Below are positions 19,027-20,414 of a stretch of 20,414 nucleotides of DNA, in pieces. The position numbers and the translations under genes were made by a program. The notes under the pieces were generated by a model. That model was not told where the DNA came from. It ran no database searches and saw only the letters and a list, made by a program, of their open reading frames with translations. Each line of letters begins with the position of its first letter. Position 1 is the stretch's first letter. This DNA is from Plakobranchus ocellatus (lineage: Eukaryota; Mollusca; Gastropoda; Plakobranchidae): NCBI GenBank assembly GCA_019648995.1, contig BLXT01002845.1:588398-608811 (forward strand), given 5' to 3'.

Positions 19027-20043
19027 TGATGATGATGTTAATAATGTTAATAACACCACCACCATCACCACCATCACCACCACCAGCAACAACAACAGCA
19101 ATTAAACAGAAAAAACCATTTCACAAGAGTAAACCAAATAGCAACAAAAAGACGAAGTAATCGTGGGCTAAACATTTCGGCTCTTTCGTTCCTGAAGACG
19201 CATCCACATTGGTGCTACTCTTTACAATCATGCTAAAGCGTGTGGGCTACAGAATATTATCATTACCATATTACTTGTGAAGACGGGTTTTCGCTACTTT
19301 GTTTTGATTCTTCTGTTTTCAATCGCCAAAGCGGTTTGATAAAGAGCCTAATTAATCACAAATGTCTTCATGTTTATTGAAGTGTCGGTTTTCTAACATA
19401 TCGACATCTAACTAAATACCTTTGCACATTCAAAACTTTTCAACAAGAAAACCCACAACACTGGGACTCCTGCCATATCAGGCTGAAAGAGTAAAATATG
19501 ATTAATAACAATGAAAAAAAAACAACAAATAACAACAATACTAGCATCATACTCTTAATATCATTTAAAAAAAAAAATAATCAGTGACTATTTTTAACAT
19601 TTCAGTTTTAATACAAAGCTTTCGCACTTTACAGCACAGTCCAGTTTTTAGGTGAAAACGTCAAGAAAGAAAAATATAGCTAACACGCAAAAAAAAACAA
19701 AAAACCAAGCAAACAAACAAACAAAGAATAGATAGGATGTTATTTTATATTCTCTCCGAGCAAACACACACTTCTACACCTTGTGGCAAATCGTGATGAA
19801 TGGAGATAAGAAATCTAGCATACATGTTTTATAAACATTTCGCGGGAAAAAGCGGACACAACCCTTTAGTCGGTTGAGATAAGTTACATGGAAAGCTTCA
19901 GACGTCACTAGATCAACATTGAAAGGAACTTCTACAGAACATGTTTCATGCCATCTAAGTCACTGACCTGATCGGAGAAACAACAGGTGTAACAAGATGG
20001 CGCCCCGGGCAATCTGGATCCCCACCCGTCTTCCCGCCTCCAT
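7795..20043 (-). CDS. nicotinic acetylcholine receptor-type subunit, non-alpha (nine coding exons)
   Basis: This is a complete Cys-loop ligand-gated ion channel subunit of 814 residues, joined from nine exons with matching phases. It has a signal peptide (about residues 1-28) and an extracellular domain with binding-pocket residues Trp96 (loop D), Trp122 to Tyr129 (loop A) and Trp186 (loop B). The 13-residue Cys-loop runs C165-C179, with the core YFPFD. The membrane segments are TM1 about 249-272, TM2 about 281-300, TM3 about 314-334 and TM4 about 767-787. TM2 is preceded by Glu at -1' and Lys280 at 0', the pattern of cation channels. The adjacent Cys pair of alpha subunits is absent from loop C (residues 224-240), so it is by definition non-alpha and would need partners to make a normal acetylcholine site. 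The TM3-TM4 loop is about 430 residues, far above the usual 100-270. The 45-bp and 110-bp exons 3 and 4 are typical of nAChR genes. The exact subunit clade cannot be told by eye. Confidence 0.93.
8209..8247 (-). repeat. in-frame GAT repeat coding an Asp-rich run
   Basis: On the plus strand this appears as imperfect ATC/ATT units within exon 9. It encodes nine Asp and one Glu among 13 residues of the cytoplasmic loop. The imperfect units suggest an older, stabilised expansion. Confidence 0.85.
9109..9927 (-). other. nAChR-like gene intron 8
   Basis: Phase 0 intron of 819 bp with donor GTGAGT and acceptor TTTCCAG. It contains a TC tract and a degenerate CTAC/CTAT tetranucleotide field. Confidence 0.9.
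9450..9725. repeat. CTAC/CTAT tetranucleotide field enclosing a TC tract
   Basis: Degenerate CTAC, CTAT and similar units flank a pure TC dinucleotide run at about 9505-9557. It is low-complexity DNA in intron 8. The open frames over it (many Ser/Leu or Tyr/Leu) are artefacts of the repeat. Confidence 0.9.
9928..10121 (-). CDS. nAChR-like subunit exon 8 (TM3)
   Basis: Encodes residues 314-377. TM3 starts IYLCVVMTMTSLSVL and is followed by VTNLHNRG, the conserved TM3 exit of nAChR subunits. The membrane-proximal cytoplasmic segment with PRWLARLFIDLLARPM is next. Entry is in phase 1 after a TTTTTTAG acceptor, with G completed by GC to give Gly313. The exon ends in phase 0 before GTGAGT. Confidence 0.93.
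10613..11095 (-). repeat. left inverted arm of the mariner fold-back
   Basis: 483-bp arm containing the terminal repeat and subterminal DNA (outer about 97 bp) followed by transposase coding on the minus strand. It pairs with 11153-11635 without a gap. Confidence 0.92.
10710..11153 (-). pseudogene. mariner transposase C-terminal fragment (left arm plus loop)
   Basis: About 148 residues of DD34D mariner transposase. The fragment runs from DAKGVILLVILPQGQ (within the loop) through YCSTLDRLKEAI, PHSANLTQQWLQRYGWEILP and SSDLAPSDFHLFGP to DYVEK and a TAG stop. The second catalytic Asp is replaced: the motif reads QHNYATPHS where the family has HDN. The third Asp (PSDFH) is present. The N-terminal helix-turn-helix region and first Asp are missing. 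The reading frame upstream of DAKG crosses the palindrome centre and is not native protein. The fragment is open but cannot be an active enzyme. Confidence 0.9.
11096..11152 (-). other. 57-bp spacer loop of the fold-back
   Basis: This is the only non-duplicated part of the element. On the minus strand it continues the transposase frame (AKGVILLVILPQGQCINA), so it is ordinary mariner coding DNA and not foreign filler. The left arm plus loop is therefore one continuous 3' part of a mariner, to which the right arm was joined in inverted orientation. Confidence 0.9.
11153..11635 (+). repeat. right inverted arm of the mariner fold-back
   Basis: 483-bp partner of the left arm, oriented oppositely. 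The outer end carries the same terminal sequence and a TA flank. It begins at CCCGATAC, the point where palindromy stops. Confidence 0.92.
11155..11538 (+). pseudogene. mariner transposase C-terminal fragment (right arm)
   Basis: About 127 residues of the same transposase as the left arm, opening at RYCSTLDRL and ending DYVEK-like (NYVEK) with TAG. Here the second catalytic motif is intact (QHDNTTPHS), and 34 residues separate its Asp from the Asp of PSDFH, the DD34D spacing of mariner. The ATG at 11125 lies in the loop and is a chance start. It is truncated at the palindrome centre, so it lacks DNA-binding and first-Asp regions. It differs from the left-arm protein at about ten positions, and neither copy has a stop or frameshift. 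Confidence 0.9.
11979..12195 (-). CDS. nAChR-like subunit exon 7 (TM1, TM2)
   Basis: Encodes residues 241-312. The pre-TM1 segment is AVIYLKRNTFFYLF, with the conserved Arg247. TM1 contains NIIVPCC with the family Pro. A short TM1-TM2 loop with PPTSCEK leads into TM2, and AEEVPASSDAVPLI follows. TM2 keeps Thr at 2', Leu at 9' and Leu at 16', and Glu at both -1' and 20'. Asn stands at 6', where Ser or Thr is usual. Boundaries are CTGACAG (acceptor) and ATAG|GTAAAG (donor). Confidence 0.94.
12196..12649 (-). other. nAChR-like gene intron 6
   Basis: Phase 0 intron of 454 bp, GTAAAG to CTGACAG. AT-rich, with no feature recognised. Confidence 0.88.
12650..12803 (-). CDS. nAChR-like subunit exon 6 (loop B to loop C region)
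   Basis: Encodes residues 190-240 and completes Ser189. After GSWIY|S it reads QSLVDYEVRQ and then EWELLAMRLEKAVVS. The loop C region RTRGHGMHPHLT follows. Alpha subunits would have Tyr-x-Cys-Cys and a second Tyr here; none of these residues is present. The acceptor is TTCCACAG and the donor is ACG|GTAAAG. Phase 2 in and phase 0 out fit both neighbours. Confidence 0.92.
12804..13639 (-). other. nAChR-like gene intron 5
   Basis: Phase 2 intron of 836 bp, GTAGCT to TTCCACAG. AT-rich; nothing else is seen. Confidence 0.88.
13640..13813 (-). CDS. nAChR-like subunit exon 5 (Cys-loop)
   Basis: Encodes residues 132-188 and completes Asn131. It starts ADNGSTGFIAGTYIQIRHTG, continues through the conserved WPVPVRLRSSC and the Cys-loop C165-VVKITYFPFDRQY-C179, and ends RFGSWIY, the loop B motif with Trp186. 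Thirteen residues separate the two cysteines, the defining spacing of the family. The donor is ACAG|GTAGCT and the acceptor is ATTTTAG. Confidence 0.95.
13814..14277 (-). other. nAChR-like gene intron 4
   Basis: Phase 2 intron of 464 bp, GTAGGT to ATTTTAG, with A- and T-runs. No other feature. Confidence 0.88.
14278..14387 (-). CDS. nAChR-like subunit exon 4 (110 bp)
   Basis: Encodes residues 95-130 plus two bases of Asn131: TWIDPALAWDPAEFKDVRAL, then RIPADQVWRPDTFIYN. It contains the loop D Trp96 and the loop A block WRPDxxxYNN. The 110-bp length and phase match the ancient exon 4 of nAChR genes. Acceptor ATTGTAG, donor AACAA|GTAGGT. Confidence 0.95.
14388..15500 (-). other. nAChR-like gene intron 3 (with a possible SINE fragment)
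   Basis: Phase 0 intron of 1113 bp, GTAAAT to ATTGTAG. A fragment at about 15242-15300 resembles the SINE copies elsewhere in the window. The rest is AT-rich with homopolymer runs. Confidence 0.85.
15242..15300 (-). mobile_element. possible SINE fragment, copy C
   Basis: It shares an exact 16-base block (plus strand GGTGATCTCAGGCTTT) with the SINE at 2739-2754. Weaker similarity follows (GTTCAGGTTTGAAAC against CTTGAACTTGAAAC). The conserved TATACAC end and a clear A box are missing, so it would be a truncated, decayed copy. Confidence 0.5.
15501..15545 (-). CDS. nAChR-like subunit exon 3 (45 bp)
   Basis: Encodes residues 80-94, DERQQVLTTNVFIDQ, the counterpart of the DEKNQxLTTNxW block of nAChR subunits. 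It is too short to find as an open frame, but both splice sites (TTACTTAG acceptor, GTAAAT donor) are in phase 0. The 45-bp length is the conserved size of exon 3 in this family. Phe replaces the usual first Trp. Confidence 0.94.
15546..16385 (-). other. nAChR-like gene intron 2
   Basis: Phase 0 intron of 840 bp, GTAAGT to TTACTTAG. It contains A-rich and AAT-like stretches (about 16040-16145). No other feature. Confidence 0.88.
16386..16546 (-). CDS. nAChR-like subunit exon 2 (mature N-terminus)
   Basis: Encodes residues 27-79 and completes Glu26. It starts AAPNSTGWMRVPDEQLLYER, then YVKWVRPVLNLSQPIKVKF and AMRLNQIVSL. The RPVxNxSxPxxVxF pattern is the family N-terminal helix-to-strand segment, with an NLS glycosylation sequon; NST is a second sequon. 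The acceptor TCTGTAG was chosen because it restores the phase 1 frame of exon 1. The donor is GTAAGT. Confidence 0.93.
17437..17568. repeat. imperfect CTG/CTN trinucleotide repeat
   Basis: A run of CTG, CTA, CCG and TTG triplets on the plus strand. It yields a Leu-rich open frame that is not a real protein. Confidence 0.9.
17687..17757. repeat. TTC/GAA trinucleotide microsatellite
   Basis: About 23 near-perfect TTC units followed by a T run. On the receptor sense strand it is GAA. It abuts the 5' side of the SINE at 17776. Confidence 0.95.
17776..17953 (+). mobile_element. tRNA-derived SINE, copy B
   Basis: A GC-rich island begins GGGGGGCGTTGATGG. It has an A-box-like TGGCACACTGG (17788-17798) and a B-box-like GGATTGAAGCC (17841-17851). 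The body contains CCCTGAAAATCTGAGATCCCC and the end CGTTGTGGTTTGGTTATACAC, followed by poly-C and A9. The minus-strand copy at 2717-2850 has the same ordered blocks. It is inserted in intron 1, antisense to the receptor. It is the better preserved and more GC-rich copy, perhaps younger. Confidence 0.72.
17926..17965. repeat. C19-A9-G12 homopolymer block
   Basis: Nineteen C, nine A and twelve G follow one another. C12 and G12 are complementary around the A run, so the block is a perfect potential hairpin. It may include the SINE tail, or it may be an assembly or read artefact. Confidence 0.9.
18952..19023. repeat. AAT trinucleotide microsatellite
   Basis: About 24 uninterrupted TAA units in intron 1. 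Confidence 0.95.
19054..19100. repeat. ACC then CAA trinucleotide repeats
   Basis: ACC/ATC units run into CAA/CAG units just downstream of the AAT array. Together they form a compound microsatellite with it. Confidence 0.9.
19968..20043 (-). CDS. nAChR-like subunit exon 1 (start codon and signal peptide)
   Basis: Encodes MEAGRRVGIQIARGAILLHL and LFLRS, then the first base of Glu26. A basic n-region followed by a hydrophobic stretch makes a standard signal peptide, probably cut near residues 27-29. This ATG was chosen because an in-frame TAA lies 60 nt upstream (20101-20103) with no ATG between. The donor TCAG|GTCAGT leaves phase 1, which fits exon 2 exactly. Confidence 0.85.
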
Positions 20044-20326
20044 CGTCTGCTCCGGGTTAAGCAAGCAAATAGAGCTACGAACTTGGCGATGAGAGAAGGT
20101 TTAGGTCAGTGGGTTCCTGATGTAAGCAGTAGATCTATCATTGTCCGAGCTTCACTCACTCACTGTGCCTCAGCTGACCACACACCTCTCCTTGTGGAAC
20201 ATTTTGTCTAGAGGCAAAAGAAAAGAAAAACGAATAGACACCTGAATAAAGGGGTAATGTAATAGATATTGACCTTTTTTGCGTAGGAGAAAAGCCGCGA
20301 TTGAATACCTGTACTAAAAAGTAAGG

Positions 20327-20384
20327 CCGACCTTATTTTCCCGAACGTTTGGATGAATAGAATCCGACCTTATTTTCCCGAACG
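20327..20384. repeat. two direct copies of a 21-bp motif
   Basis: CCGACCTTATTTTCCCGAAC plus G occurs exactly at 20327-20347 and again at 20364-20384, 37 bp apart. The spacer is not duplicated. Confidence 0.95.
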
Positions 20385-20398
20385 CCTTGTTTTTATAA

Positions 20399-20414
20399 AG
20401 AGAGAGAGAGAGAG
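20399..20414. repeat. GA dinucleotide repeat at window end
   Basis: At least eight AG units, truncated by the window edge. Confidence 0.9.

Larger units (their letters stand above)
16547..19967 (-). other. nAChR-like gene intron 1 (3.4 kb, repeat rich)
   Basis: Phase 1 intron, GTCAGT to TCTGTAG. It holds CTG, TTC/GAA, AAT and ACC/CAA simple repeats, a SINE and a C-A-G homopolymer block. No exon was found, and the open frames over the repeats are low-complexity artefacts. Confidence 0.85.
20044..20414 (-). other. 5' flank / 5'UTR of the nAChR-like gene
   Basis: Upstream sequence of the receptor gene. It contains a duplicated 21-bp motif (20327-20347 and 20364-20384) and ends at the window edge in a GA repeat. 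No confident TATA box or transcription start can be placed. Confidence 0.5.

Noticed and set aside
18862..19101. Minus-strand Leu/Val-rich open frame of 79 codons suggesting a membrane protein
   Set aside because: It is the AAT and ACC microsatellites read as Leu and Val triplets.
19995..20057. Plus-strand ATG frame starting MAPRAIWIPTRLPAS as a coding exon
   Set aside because: The opposite strand encodes a proper signal peptide whose splice phase fits receptor exon 2; the plus frame matches nothing and ends soon after.

Overview
The window is intron-rich metazoan DNA. Three partial or complete spliced transcription units can be read by joining short homologous exons at GT-AG sites. Simple repeats are abundant (CA, GA/TC, AAT, GAA/TTC, CTG, ACC), and a mariner relative and tRNA-derived SINEs are present. 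The receptor type, the AT-rich introns and the repeat style suggest an invertebrate, most likely a lophotrochozoan such as a mollusc. The taxon is an inference and not a reading.

Layout. Positions 626-1941 (+ strand) hold the last three coding exons of POFUT2, the ER enzyme that adds O-fucose to thrombospondin type 1 repeats; the rest of the gene lies left of the window. Positions 1942-7794 contain no gene I can support. This stretch is downstream/3'UTR sequence between two convergent genes, with a SINE at about 2717-2850, an AAT/GAT microsatellite and a GA tract. Positions 7795-20043 (- strand) hold a complete nine-exon gene for a nicotinic acetylcholine receptor-type Cys-loop subunit. All splice phases match, giving 814 residues: signal peptide, ligand-binding domain with Cys-loop, four membrane segments and an unusually long TM3-TM4 cytoplasmic loop. 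It lacks the adjacent cysteine pair of alpha subunits.

Inside the receptor gene, intron 7 carries a 1023-bp TA-flanked mariner-derived element. It is a giant inverted repeat: two copies of the 3' half of a mariner, 483 bp each and about 96% identical, face outward around a 57-bp loop. Each arm encodes the C-terminal part of a DD34D transposase; one arm has lost a catalytic Asp. This fold-back is the most unusual structure in the window, and in the receptor pre-mRNA it would form a long double-stranded hairpin. Intron 1 carries a second SINE of the same family as the 2717-2850 copy, a long GAA tract on the sense strand, and an odd C19-A9-G12 block.

The two genes are in tail-to-tail orientation and have no evident functional link. 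I found no RNA gene, CRISPR array or prokaryotic-type operon.
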